Assembly: GCA_017471985.1 (NCBI GenBank)
Contig: JAFURE010000070.1
Span: 1-57,340 of the forward strand
Direction: 5' to 3'
DNA length: 57,340 nt
From: Akkermansia sp.
GTDB taxonomy: Bacteria > Verrucomicrobiota > Verrucomicrobiia > Verrucomicrobiales > Akkermansiaceae
The notes beneath the pieces are model-generated. The model saw only the letters and a list, made by a program, of their open reading frames with translations, was not told the origin of the DNA and ran no database searches. The translations under genes and the position numbers were made by a program. Position 1 is the stretch's first letter; each line of letters opens with the position of its first letter. Shown one piece after another: positions 8,322 to 15,518 of this stretch.

Positions 8322-8350
8322 TATTTACCACAATTCCTATCGCATTGCAA
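8322..8350 (-). promoter_or_regulatory. Promoter of the peroxiredoxin gene
   Basis: Minus strand: -35 TTGCAA (8345-8350), 17-bp spacer, -10 TAAATA (8322-8327), about 65 nt before the ATG. Confidence 0.55.
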
Positions 8351-8358
8351 GACTTTTC

Positions 8359-8373
8359 TTAGAATTTTTCTAA
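8359..8373. promoter_or_regulatory. Possible Fur/PerR-like operator
   Basis: TTAGAATTTTTCTAA is a 15-bp near-perfect palindrome of the 7-1-7 kind. It matches 12 of 15 positions of the B. subtilis PerR box TTATAATTATTATAA as I recall it. It lies 8 bp upstream of the peroxiredoxin -35, where a peroxide sensor could act. A second partial copy (TTTTTCTAAAAT) follows at about 8385. The region is A/T-rich, so chance is possible. Confidence 0.4.
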
Positions 8374-8404
8374 AATAGTTAGCTTTTTCTAAAATCGATT
8401 TTTC

Positions 8405-8432
8405 TTGACCTTTCGCGATAAAATGCTATAAG
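8405..8432 (+). promoter_or_regulatory. Promoter, probably giving a leaderless mRNA
   Basis: -35 TTGACC (8405-8410), 16-bp spacer, -10 TATAAG (8427-8432). The ATG at 8440 is 7 nt past the -10. Confidence 0.7.
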
Positions 8433-8439
8433 TCCATAT

Positions 8440-9516
8440 ATGTCAGAAGATAAGGCGCAAAGAATGACCTCCCTTGATGTCATGAAAGGAATTTACATGA
8501 TGCTGATAATCGGCCTTGGAAGCGTGCTTTGGAATATCGGAGCCATACATGAAGAGCAAGTCTGGGGTAAAACACTGATGCAGCAAATGGGTCATGCCCA
8601 GTGGGAAGGTCTACACGTTTACGACCTGATTTTCCCCCTATTCGTGTACATGTCGGGCGTAGCCATGAACTTTTCCATCCGCAAACGGCTTGTGAACGGC
8701 CAGGGCATAGCAAGCCTGCTGTGGCACTTGTGGAGCCGCGCGGTTCTTCTGATTATAGCGGGCTGGGTGGTCAACGGACCATTGAGCTGGAATATGCAGG
8801 AGATGAGATTCGCCTCTGTGCTGGGGCTTATCGGCATCAGCGGAGCCATGTGCGGCACTCTGGCGCTGATACTGCGTCGCCCACTGCCCATAGGGATAAC
8901 GGCCGTGGCGATAGGAATCGGCATTTGGGCTGCTCAGCTATACGCTGGCAACTATACCCCGGTCGGCAGCATTAACGCAGCCATCGATGCCTCAATATGC
9001 CCGGGAAAGCTCCATTACAAAATCTATGACCCCGAAGGGCCACTCTGTATAGTCTCTGCTACAGTTCTGAGCATGCTGGGGTTCCTGAGTGGCTGGGTAT
9101 TCAGCAACGCCATCAGTACCGTGAAAAGAGTTCTGATTTTTGTCGGCTCCGGCTTTATCTGCCTGCTTGTAAGCACGACATGTCCGATTATCAAGAACAT
9201 ATGGACCCCCTGCTTTGTCGCTGCGGCAGCAGGAATAGGTGCAGTGATACTCGCAGGTCTACACCTACTGTGTGACATTTTGCCATGGCGAAAATGGTGC
9301 TATCCCTTCAAGGTTGTAGGCAGCAATGCCTTGTTCATTTACCTGGTTACAAATGTTATCGACTTCGGGAAGCTGACGTCACGCCTCTTCGGCGGCACAT
9401 GCAGCGCTCTCTTCCCGACAGAATGGCAGGGCGTAGCGCTCAGCTCATGCTTTCTGCTGCTCGCCTGGCTGCTTTGCCTCTTTTTGTACCGCAAGGGGCT
9501 GTTCATCCGGCTTTGA
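8440..9516 (+). CDS. Polytopic membrane protein, heparan-alpha-glucosaminide N-acetyltransferase/NagX-like
   Basis: A 358-aa protein with about 10 hydrophobic segments. The N-terminus (R-M-T-S-L-D-V-M-K-G) and the block W-E-G-L-x-x-x-D-L-I-F-P-L-F-V-Y-x-S-G-V (about residues 52-72) match the DUF5009/HGSNAT-like family of membrane acyltransferases and NagX-type proteins. Family members move acetyl groups onto amino sugars across a membrane, or sit in N-acetylglucosamine uptake loci. In a mucus-associated bacterium an amino-sugar role is plausible but inferred. Its 3-prime end overlaps the convergent gene by 72 nt. Confidence 0.7.
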   Translation: MSEDKAQRMTSLDVMKGIYMMLIIGLGSVLWNIGAIHEEQVWGKTLMQQMGHAQWEGLHVYDLIFPLFVYMSGVAMNFSIRKRLVNGQGIASLLWHLWSRAVLLIIAGWVVNGPLSWNMQEMRFASVLGLIGISGAMCGTLALILRRPLPIGITAVAIGIGIWAAQLYAGNYTPVGSINAAIDASICPGKLHYKIYDPEGPLCIVSATVLSMLGFLSGWVFSNAISTVKRVLIFVGSGFICLLVSTTCPIIKNIWTPCFVAAAAGIGAVILAGLHLLCDILPWRKWCYPFKVVGSNALFIYLVTNVIDFGKLTSRLFGGTCSALFPTEWQGVALSSCFLLLAWLLCLFLYRKGLFIRL

Positions 9517-10680
9517 GGCAGCCATTGCAAGCGCTCTGCGCCTTCTGTGCACGCGATTGATAGCAGAGAGCAATACGCGCCTGCGGGCATGAAGGCGCAG
9601 CGTGATATAGAACGTTGCACCACTGAGCAGAATCAGCACAACAGCCGCCCCAATCGGATGTATGCCCAGTCTGAGCAGAATGGAAATCACCGACACGAAA
9701 AAAGCGACACAGCCAGCCAGAACCGGCCAGTTGAACTTATACACAGCACCATAGTATATCAAGCTGAGAGCAAAAAGAAGAGCAGCCGGAGCAGAAAGAA
9801 ACGGCAGATTGACAGTCATCAGCAATGGCACGGAAACAGCTGCGCTCAACCACAGGGTCATGCTCGCGGGAGTAACAACGGCTCTGTTATTGCGGCGTGC
9901 AAAGCGGCTATGCAAGGGCAATGATAACAGCATAGGCACCAGCCAGAGCAATACAGCCCCTCCCCATACCCCGGTTATAAGACCGGCACTATCGGGCAGA
10001 AGAAACTGAGGAAACGTTGCCAGCGTATAGTACAACACCAGAAACAGGACAAAGGTAACAGCTGCTATAACACCATAGCTCCGATATCCGCAGCGCTTTG
10101 TCAGCAAGCACCAGCAACCGCCGAGCGTCCAGAGCATCAATAGTGTCAGAGTACTCAGCCAGAGCGTAGAGTACGAAATCTGCCCCATGGCGCAGGCTAA
10201 AGCCAGCAAAGCAAGCTCAAGAAGAGACCCCATAGCCAACGCCACAATACCGGAACGCCAGGGATGCACCACAGGTAGAACCACTAATCCCCCCACAAAA
10301 ATCAATCCGCACAGCCAGAGTTGCATCTCATACACACATGTCTGCACTATCAGCAGAATAGCGGCCCAACTCAAGCATGTCAGAAGAGCCACAACCTCAG
10401 TCGAACAATGTCCTTTTCTTGCAGCCGCCAGATAGACACCCCAGAATATGACAGGCAGCAACAGCTGACTGCCGGCTTTTACGACAACATGCAGCTCCGC
10501 CCAATAGCTATACAAACATAAGCCAACTGCAAAAAGCAGCAACAGCGATGCCATACAACCCAGAGCCCACACAAGCAGAGCCGGTATGCCCAATACGTCC
10601 GGCTGCGGCAATTCCCTCTTCTCCGCTCGAGAGGTCAACCCGGCAACATTACTTTCCTCTGCTGAGCTCTCATCTGACAT
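9445..10680 (-). CDS. Polytopic membrane protein of unknown function (possibly DUF2157-like)
   Basis: A 411-aa protein with a charged cytoplasmic N-terminus (about residues 1-30), then about 11-12 hydrophobic segments (from residue 33 to about 365), and a basic, Gln/Lys-rich C-terminus. I do not recognise a catalytic motif. The arrangement recalls DUF2157-type membrane proteins, but this is weak. It is the third gene of a minus-strand unit: the ATG is 3 nt after the stop of the basic-tailed lipoprotein. Its last 72 nt overlap the end of the plus-strand acyltransferase-like gene; both frames look genuine, the stop here being TGA after E-Q-Q-K-A. Confidence 0.6.
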   Translation of the reverse strand: MSDESSAEESNVAGLTSRAEKRELPQPDVLGIPALLVWALGCMASLLLLFAVGLCLYSYWAELHVVVKAGSQLLLPVIFWGVYLAAARKGHCSTEVVALLTCLSWAAILLIVQTCVYEMQLWLCGLIFVGGLVVLPVVHPWRSGIVALAMGSLLELALLALACAMGQISYSTLWLSTLTLLMLWTLGGCWCLLTKRCGYRSYGVIAAVTFVLFLVLYYTLATFPQFLLPDSAGLITGVWGGAVLLWLVPMLLSLPLHSRFARRNNRAVVTPASMTLWLSAAVSVPLLMTVNLPFLSAPAALLFALSLIYYGAVYKFNWPVLAGCVAFFVSVISILLRLGIHPIGAAVVLILLSGATFYITLRLHARRRVLLSAINRVHRRRRALAMAASKPDEQPLAVQKEAKQPGEQQKA

Positions 10681-10683
10681 ATT

Positions 10684-11124
10684 TTATCGACGGCGTCGGC
10701 GGGATGAGGATTTTCTCTTAGCCGTAGATTTCCTCTTACTAGCGGACTTTCTGCCACGCGCGGTCGATTTCTTACCACGAGCGACTGCTTTTCTACCACG
10801 AGCGGAGGACTTTCTACCGCGAGCTGATGATTTTTTACGAGGCGAGGCCTTGGCAGGTCTGTACCCGGACTCCGTAACCGGCGTACGTGCCGTTTGTCGC
10901 GCCTGAGAGAAAGCCTTCCGCTGGTCACTAAGCGAGAAACTAGAGCCATGCTGCTCGGCAAAATAACCACGATACGCCGGATCTACCTGATTGATATGCA
11001 CCACAGAATCCGGATAATCCCGCAACCCCAAACTTCCGCCACTCACGAACTGGTGCTGACATGCCCCCAAAAGCATGCACAGCATGGCTGCTAATATAAG
11101 AAGTGGATTCCGTCTTGTGTTCAT
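10684..11124 (-). CDS. Lipoprotein with a histone-like Lys/Arg/Ser/Ala-rich tail
   Basis: A 146-aa protein. MNTRRNPLLILAAMLCMLLGAC is a lipoprotein signal (lipobox LLGAC, Cys22). Residues about 23-90 are a short, mostly polar region (SLGLRDYPDSVVHINQVDPA...). From about residue 97 to the end the protein is low-complexity and very basic, built from repeats such as KSSARGR, KSTARGR and KSTAKR, ending RRRRR. Such tails resemble histone H1 and bind polyanions. On an exported lipoprotein the partner would be LPS, peptidoglycan/teichoic-like polymers or DNA; this is inference. The start at 11124 follows the stop of a tiny lipoprotein gene by 4 nt. A longer frame from 11151 would overlap that gene and spoil the signal. 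Confidence 0.7.
   Translation of the reverse strand: MNTRRNPLLILAAMLCMLLGACQHQFVSGGSLGLRDYPDSVVHINQVDPAYRGYFAEQHGSSFSLSDQRKAFSQARQTARTPVTESGYRPAKASPRKKSSARGRKSSARGRKAVARGKKSTARGRKSASKRKSTAKRKSSSRRRRR
10690..10850 (-). repeat. Degenerate coding repeat encoding K-S-x-A-R-G-R units
   Basis: In-frame imperfect tandem repeats of roughly 18-27 bp inside the lipoprotein gene (plus strand reads CTACCACGAGCG and variants). They encode the basic tail; copies differ by synonymous and conservative changes. Confidence 0.7.
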
Positions 11125-11128
11125 ACCA

Positions 11129-11290
11129 TTAACCGGGCAATACAGTGTCAATAATGCGGAAAGGAATGGATATCAGATACCCAAGAATCCCCGCAATCGA
11201 ACTACAGGATGTCAACAGGCAGGCACAGAAACACAGTAACGAAAAACGCACTGCGTATCGAACAATGTCTTTGAATGAAATCTTCTGCAT
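11129..11290 (-). CDS. Very small lipoprotein (53 aa)
   Basis: A 53-aa reading frame beginning MQKISFKDIVRYAV. It has a basic n-region, a hydrophobic core (FSLLCFCACLL) and a lipobox LTSC (Cys29). A 24-residue mature peptide follows that is itself hydrophobic (IAGILGYLISIPFRIIDTVLPG). The stop is 4 nt before the next lipoprotein ATG, and a good promoter with a TATAAG -10 lies 39 nt upstream. A lipobox, operon spacing and a promoter together make chance unlikely. It resembles small entericidin-like or YceK-size lipoproteins only in size. Function unknown; envelope anchoring expected. Confidence 0.7.
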   Translation of the reverse strand: MQKISFKDIVRYAVRFSLLCFCACLLTSCSSIAGILGYLISIPFRIIDTVLPG

Positions 11291-11329
11291 GAGTCTGATA
11301 AAACTTACTTCCCGATGAGTGCAGAAGCT

Positions 11330-11358
11330 CTTATATCACAGAAAGCCCCCTTTGCCAA
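11330..11358 (-). promoter_or_regulatory. Promoter of the lipoprotein/membrane protein unit
   Basis: Minus strand: -35 TTGGCA (11353-11358), 17-bp spacer, -10 TATAAG (11330-11335). It precedes the 53-aa lipoprotein gene and the two genes behind it. Confidence 0.65.
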
Positions 11359-11377
11359 CAGTAAATTGTGACAGAAA

Positions 11378-12640
11378 TCATTTTCCGCGGGAACCTATCT
11401 TCAGCGGCTGAGCCGGCCACACCATACTATCCTCATCGTAGGGAGGATCGGTGGCAAGTTCCATATCCTTGTACTTAATGGTCTCGTACACCTCGGCGGC
11501 CTTCGGCGCTATGAAACTGGTGCGGAACAACTGGAACAGGGGCTTGCCATCTTCCGAGGCCAGACCTCCTTCCTCGTCCATATCGTCAATCAACAGACAG
11601 AAACCAAAGTTACCACCGCCAATTTCGGATACAAGAACCTGCATTTCATACCAGTCACCGGCCTTCACCTCAAAAGGTTCACCGGCTACAAAACCACCCA
11701 CCTGCTCATTCCAGAAATCGCAGGACTCGTAGTCAATGACATCCTTGCCCTGCAGAGCATTGGGATTGGAAACAATATGCAAACCATTCCACTCTGCTGT
11801 CTTCAGGTCATGGAAACCGCAGGCAAGCACGTTACGCCCATCAAAACGTACGGCCATCACAGAGTCACCCACACCAACGAAGCGGAAGCGCCCACTCTTG
11901 GGAGCCTGCACACGGGCACGGTAGAGAGCCACCCAGCGGCAGGGCTTCAGCCCCATCTTACCATTGGGGTCATAGGCGTTCGAAGCCTCATGGTCCATGC
12001 AGTTAGGCAGATAGAAACAGGAGGAATACAGACGCGTCTTCGCCTCACAATAGGGAGAAAAGGCCGTTGTATTCCACCCGCCATTATAGAAACGGCTCAT
12101 GATATTGAGCACCTCGCGGTTGCCGCCGACATCCTTAAGCTTGGAAGGACCACCACCGGCTGTTTTCTTGAAGTCCCAGAAACGGCCTTCGAATGCATTT
12201 TCAGCCTTTACCGACTGCCCCAGACCGGCACCGGCGCCTTCACCGAACCCCTCACCCAATCCACCTTCACCACCGCCGAGCCCCTCGGAAAGCATGTCAC
12301 TATCCATTGCCAGACCTTCCGTATCAATCTCCACATCGGTCATGAATGAAACATCTGACGCTGAGTCAGATACTATAATATCCACATTCGGCTGCACAGG
12401 GCGCACGTTGGAGGACATCTCGCGCTTGGGCATCAACTGAGGTCCGGCCTCCTCCTCGGCCTGATATACAATGAAGTTAGCCTCGGGCTTATCCTCGATA
12501 AAGATATTAACCATCCAGAACACCAGGCCCATGAAAACGACCAAGCCACCGGCCAGCGAGCAGGCCATTATACGGCGACGCCTGCTCTGAGCGTTGAGTA
12601 ATACGGTAACATCCTTGCGAGTTCTGAATCTAACGGCCAT
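11378..12640 (-). CDS. Membrane-anchored protein with PA14-like domain
   Basis: A 420-aa protein. A basic cytoplasmic N-terminus (about 1-25, R-R-R-R) is followed by one membrane helix (about 27-50), then a periplasmic linker with an acidic Asp/Ser-rich part and a run of Gly/Glu repeats (about 120-145, GGGEGGLGEGFGEG). The rest (about 170-390) looks like a PA14-type beta-barrel: R-F-Y-N-G-G-W, A-L-Y-R-A-R-V, G-R-F-R-F-V-G-V-G-D, M-A-V-R-F-D-G and the late G-D-W-Y-E-M-Q-V. PA14 domains bind carbohydrates or act as non-catalytic modules. The start at 12640 (MAVRFRTRKD) is set by a promoter; an ATG at 12676 would lie inside it. Confidence 0.7.
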   Translation of the reverse strand: MAVRFRTRKDVTVLLNAQSRRRRIMACSLAGGLVVFMGLVFWMVNIFIEDKPEANFIVYQAEEEAGPQLMPKREMSSNVRPVQPNVDIIVSDSASDVSFMTDVEIDTEGLAMDSDMLSEGLGGGEGGLGEGFGEGAGAGLGQSVKAENAFEGRFWDFKKTAGGGPSKLKDVGGNREVLNIMSRFYNGGWNTTAFSPYCEAKTRLYSSCFYLPNCMDHEASNAYDPNGKMGLKPCRWVALYRARVQAPKSGRFRFVGVGDSVMAVRFDGRNVLACGFHDLKTAEWNGLHIVSNPNALQGKDVIDYESCDFWNEQVGGFVAGEPFEVKAGDWYEMQVLVSEIGGGNFGFCLLIDDMDEEGGLASEDGKPLFQLFRTSFIAPKAAEVYETIKYKDMELATDPPYDEDSMVWPAQPLKIGSRGK

Positions 12641-12655
12641 AATAACTTGCTCTAT

Positions 12656-12683
12656 ATTATAGAAAGCACCCCCCACATGTCAA
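12656..12683 (-). promoter_or_regulatory. Consensus promoter of the PA14-like gene
   Basis: Minus strand: -35 TTGACA (12678-12683), 16-bp spacer, -10 TATAAT (12656-12661). The ATG at 12640 is 15 nt past the -10, so the leader is very short. Confidence 0.8.
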
Positions 12684-12724
12684 GCTCTGACTTGGTGGAA
12701 TACCTCTTTTTTTCGACAGCAGGC

Positions 12725-12752
12725 TTGCTTTTACACGTCGGTTGATTACAAT
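12725..12752 (+). promoter_or_regulatory. Promoter of the NUDIX gene, probably giving a leaderless mRNA
   Basis: -35 TTGCTT (12725-12730), 16-bp spacer, -10 TACAAT (12747-12752). The ATG at 12760 is 7 nt past the -10. Confidence 0.65.
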
Positions 12753-12759
12753 ACATGCC

Positions 12760-13344
12760 ATGGACATTCCCCGCGACATCAGAAAGCAGCTCTGTGAACA
12801 GCTGCTCGACTACATAGCCCGCACTCCCGAGCGTACCGATGTGGCGGAACGTGTTCTGAAGTTTGTCTGCAGTACCCCCGACTGTTTTGAGCGCAGCCAT
12901 GAGAGCGGCCACATCACCGGATCTGCCTGGCTCATCAACCGTAACGGCGATAAAACGCTGCTTACACTGCACCGCAAGCTGAAACTCTGGGTGCAACCGG
13001 GTGGCCATGCAGATGGAGATGGCGATGTACTGCGTGTTGCCATGCGCGAAGCACAGGAAGAAAGCGGCATTGCCGACCCGGTACCCCTCAGCACACGTAT
13101 TTACGATATCGATATCCATACCATACCTGCTCGACCGCAATGCGGCGAGCCTGAGCACTTGCACTACGACATTCGCTACCTACTGCAGGCACCTCATGAG
13201 CAATACGTAATATCCGACGAATCTGATGCTCTGGGGTGGTTCAGCATGGAAGAACTGTTGCACCTGACCCCACCTGCGGATGCCGCCGTGCTACGCCTTG
13301 CAGCTCTGTGGCCGCAGGCCAAACAGGAGTTCATGAACATGTGA
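12760..13344 (+). CDS. NUDIX hydrolase
   Basis: A 194-aa cytoplasmic pyrophosphohydrolase acting on a nucleoside diphosphate linked to another group; the substrate is unknown. The NUDIX box spans about residues 82-104: G-H-A-D-G-D-G-D-V-L-R-V-A-M-R-E-A-Q-E-E-S-G-I. The catalytic R-E-x-x-E-E-x-G core is intact. The first Glu of the textbook box is Gly, as in the Q-P-G-G-H-x-D-G-D subfamily. The start at 12760 (MDIPRD) is preferred: an in-frame TTG at 12742 lies inside the promoter. Confidence 0.85.
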   Translation: MDIPRDIRKQLCEQLLDYIARTPERTDVAERVLKFVCSTPDCFERSHESGHITGSAWLINRNGDKTLLTLHRKLKLWVQPGGHADGDGDVLRVAMREAQEESGIADPVPLSTRIYDIDIHTIPARPQCGEPEHLHYDIRYLLQAPHEQYVISDESDALGWFSMEELLHLTPPADAAVLRLAALWPQAKQEFMNM

Positions 13345-13380
13345 CGCAAAACAAGCTTGACGCCGAAGCCGCAATATCGC

Positions 13381-13758
13381 ATGATAGAGAGCGTGAAACC
13401 TCTCTATATAGCACCGGTAGTTCTCGCTGCGGCTATGTGCCTGACTCTCACAGGCTGCAAACCGCAGGCTCCTGATTTGGAAAGACAGCGCACGATTGAA
13501 ACGCATAACCAACAGCTCAGCAGCGAAATAGACAACATGCAGAAGCGTATTCGCGAAGCCGGGGAAATCACTCCCGGACTGCGCGAAAAGATTGAAGAGC
13601 GCCGCCAACAGGTGAACGATGCACTGGCGCGCAAAACCGAGCTGCGTCGTAAGGAAACGGCCCTCAAGTTGCGTCATATCGAATTGGAAAGCCGTTTAAA
13701 GGAATTCCGCGATACCTTCAAAACCCTTCAGAGTAAAGCAGTATCCAACTCTAACTGA
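13381..13758 (+). CDS. Lipoprotein with a coiled-coil body
   Basis: A 125-aa protein. The ATG at 13381 gives MIESVKPLYIAPVVLAAAM and a lipobox LTGC (Cys26). The mature part (about residues 40-115) is almost all helix-forming and charged, with heptad-like Leu/Ile spacing (SSEIDNMQKRI ... LRHIELESRLKEF), so a coiled coil is likely. Function unknown. It starts 37 nt after the NUDIX stop, perhaps as part of that transcript. The next gene begins 7 nt after its stop and is also a coiled-coil envelope protein, so they probably act together. Confidence 0.65.
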   Translation: MIESVKPLYIAPVVLAAAMCLTLTGCKPQAPDLERQRTIETHNQQLSSEIDNMQKRIREAGEITPGLREKIEERRQQVNDALARKTELRRKETALKLRHIELESRLKEFRDTFKTLQSKAVSNSN

Positions 13759-13765
13759 TTAAGCC

Positions 13766-14782
13766 ATGAGCCTTTCCGCAAAAAACACCGCTCCCGAGGA
13801 CGAGGATTTCGCTGATATTGAGTTCAGACCCAAACCCGTTAAGAACGATAAGCCTGTCGTTGAGGAAAAACAGGACACACCTGCCCCTGAGGAGGTAAGT
13901 ACAGAATCCACCGATGAAAAGACGGCGACAGTTCCCCCCACGCCGGCAGTCGAAAAATCAAAAAAAGCCCCCGGTGAAGAGAAGCGCGGAAAATGGGCAG
14001 TTTTCTTTGACGTGCTGCTTGTCACGATCCTGCTCGCAGTATTGGGATTCGGCGGGTATTACATCAAGATTAAGATGGACGAGTACCGTGTACCCTCCCC
14101 CATGGATATAGCGCTTCAGGAGAACGCCCGACTGCAACGCGAGCGCGACGCCATGGTTGATGCCTACTATAAGGCAGACGAACAGCTACTGATGCTCAAG
14201 AGCCTGAAGCACCTTGATAATGAACTTTCCAAGGTTCAGGATGAATGTGCCGGCATCGAACAGTCCATCGCAGAAAACAAGGACAAGATTCTGGCACTTC
14301 AGCACGAAATCCGCACGACAGACAGCGAGTACCGCAGCGTTGCCCTAAGCCTGCTGCCCGGCATGGCTATCGGAGATGCCGTTACCAACCGGGGCAAGGC
14401 CCTGAAGGATGCCTACATCTACCGCTTGGAGGGCAACCTTATCACCCTGCGCTCTCATGAGGGACAAATTCGCATTCCCACCCGTCAGCTTATCAAAAAG
14501 GATATGCCCCGACTGGCTCGCTATGCCTTTGGCGAGGAGGACCTCGTTGACATGAGTGATTTCGATGCCAATGGAGAAGCCCCGCAGAAGAAATCGGCTC
14601 CCAAAAAACAAGAAGCCCCTAAGGAGGAAACACCTCGAGTAACTGTGCGCTCTGATTATGAGCCGGCTTCCGGCGCTCCTGTGGTCGATACCTCTGCCGG
14701 AGCAACCATCACCGCACCCCAAACAGCCGGCGGCAACAGTCAGGATGTATGGGTACCAACAGAAGGCGAACTCCCCTTCTGA
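13766..14782 (+). CDS. Single-pass membrane protein with coiled coil, function unknown
   Basis: A 338-aa protein. Residues 1-75 are acidic and Pro/Glu-rich, probably disordered and cytoplasmic. One membrane helix follows (about 78-98, VFFDVLLVTILLAVLGFGGYY). A long helical segment (about 113-195, QENARLQRERDAMVDAY ... LQHEI) looks like a coiled coil. A compact region (about 200-255) carries YIYRLEGNLITLRSHEGQIRIPTRQL, which looks beta-rich. A Lys/Glu/Pro-rich tail ends the protein. No catalytic motif is seen. It lies 7 nt after the coiled-coil lipoprotein and is followed by a strong terminator. Confidence 0.6.
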   Translation: MSLSAKNTAPEDEDFADIEFRPKPVKNDKPVVEEKQDTPAPEEVSTESTDEKTATVPPTPAVEKSKKAPGEEKRGKWAVFFDVLLVTILLAVLGFGGYYIKIKMDEYRVPSPMDIALQENARLQRERDAMVDAYYKADEQLLMLKSLKHLDNELSKVQDECAGIEQSIAENKDKILALQHEIRTTDSEYRSVALSLLPGMAIGDAVTNRGKALKDAYIYRLEGNLITLRSHEGQIRIPTRQLIKKDMPRLARYAFGEEDLVDMSDFDANGEAPQKKSAPKKQEAPKEETPRVTVRSDYEPASGAPVVDTSAGATITAPQTAGGNSQDVWVPTEGELPF

Positions 14783-14801
14783 TAAACAATCAGGTTTCGC
14801 A

Positions 14802-14845
14802 AAAAAATCCCGCAACCTTCCCATGGAATGGCTGCGGGATTTTTT
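14802..14845. terminator. Bidirectional terminator
   Basis: Perfect inverted repeat AAAAAATCCCGCA / TGCGGGATTTTTT with an 18-nt loop. It lies between the convergent coiled-coil gene and the lolD-like gene and has U-tracts on both strands. Confidence 0.9.
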
Positions 14846-14861
14846 GTGTAACTGAAAATTA

Positions 14862-15518
14862 TCAACCCGCTACAACACCGTCACGGATAATGAGCGTACG
14901 GTCGCCGCGGGCTGCAATCTGAGCATCGTGAGTAACGATGACAAGCGTCTTCTTGCTCTCATCCGCCAACTCAAACAACAGATCAAGAATCTGACGACCA
15001 TTACGGGAATCGAGATTACCGGTCGGCTCGTCCGCAAAAATGAGCTCAGGGTCGTGAGCCAGAGCTCGGGCAATGGCCACACGCTGCTGCTCACCACCGG
15101 ATAGCTCATTGGGGAGGTGGTCCATGCGGTCACCAAGACCCACACGCTCCAGCAGTCCCTTCACTCGCTCCGTAGCCTCGCGGCCGGCAATTGCCGTTGC
15201 CAGGGAGGCATTCTCAAGCGCCGTCAACTCAGGCATGAGCATGTAGTTCTGGAAAATGAAGCCCATGGTCTTATTGCGGAACAGAGCGCGGCGGCGCAGA
15301 TTCATGGCATAGATATCCTCTCCTGCCACAAGCACCTTACCTTGCTGGGGCTGCTCCAAACCTGCAAGAGTATACATGAGCGTAGTCTTACCGGCACCAC
15401 TCGGGCCGCAGAGGAATACTTTCTCTCCGCGCTTAATATTCAGGCTCAGCCCGTGCAGCACCTCTACCGTCTTGTGGCCAATGGTGTAACTGCGGTGAAG
15501 ATTTTCAGCAATAATCAT
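14862..15518 (-). CDS. ABC transporter ATP-binding protein, LolD/MacB-ATPase type
   Basis: A 218-aa ATPase. Walker A is GPSGAGKTT (residues 38-46), the signature is LSGGEQQR (139-146), Walker B is LIFADEPT (159-166, catalytic Glu164), and THD is the switch His motif. The region between Walker A and the signature ([20 protein letters not shown]) is that of the LolD/FtsE/MacB group, which extracts lipoproteins or works on periplasmic substrates. No permease gene is adjacent, so the partner must be elsewhere. Its ATG overlaps the panC stop (ATGA), implying translational coupling with panC, an unrelated pathway. Confidence 0.85.
   Translation of the reverse strand: MIIAENLHRSYTIGHKTVEVLHGLSLNIKRGEKVFLCGPSGAGKTTLMYTLAGLEQPQQGKVLVAGEDIYAMNLRRRALFRNKTMGFIFQNYMLMPELTALENASLATAIAGREATERVKGLLERVGLGDRMDHLPNELSGGEQQRVAIARALAHDPELIFADEPTGNLDSRNGRQILDLLFELADESKKTLVIVTHDAQIAARGDRTLIIRDGVVAG

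Noticed and set aside
10586-10906. Tandem short repeats that could be read as a CRISPR-like or satellite array
   Set aside because: They are in frame with the basic-tailed lipoprotein, vary by codon, and have no unique spacers.
11098-11150. Apparent -35/-10 (TTGACA, 17 bp, TGGTAT) before the basic-tailed lipoprotein
   Set aside because: The -10 overlaps the start codon, so a transcript would begin inside the gene. The sequence is better explained as the end of the 53-aa lipoprotein gene.
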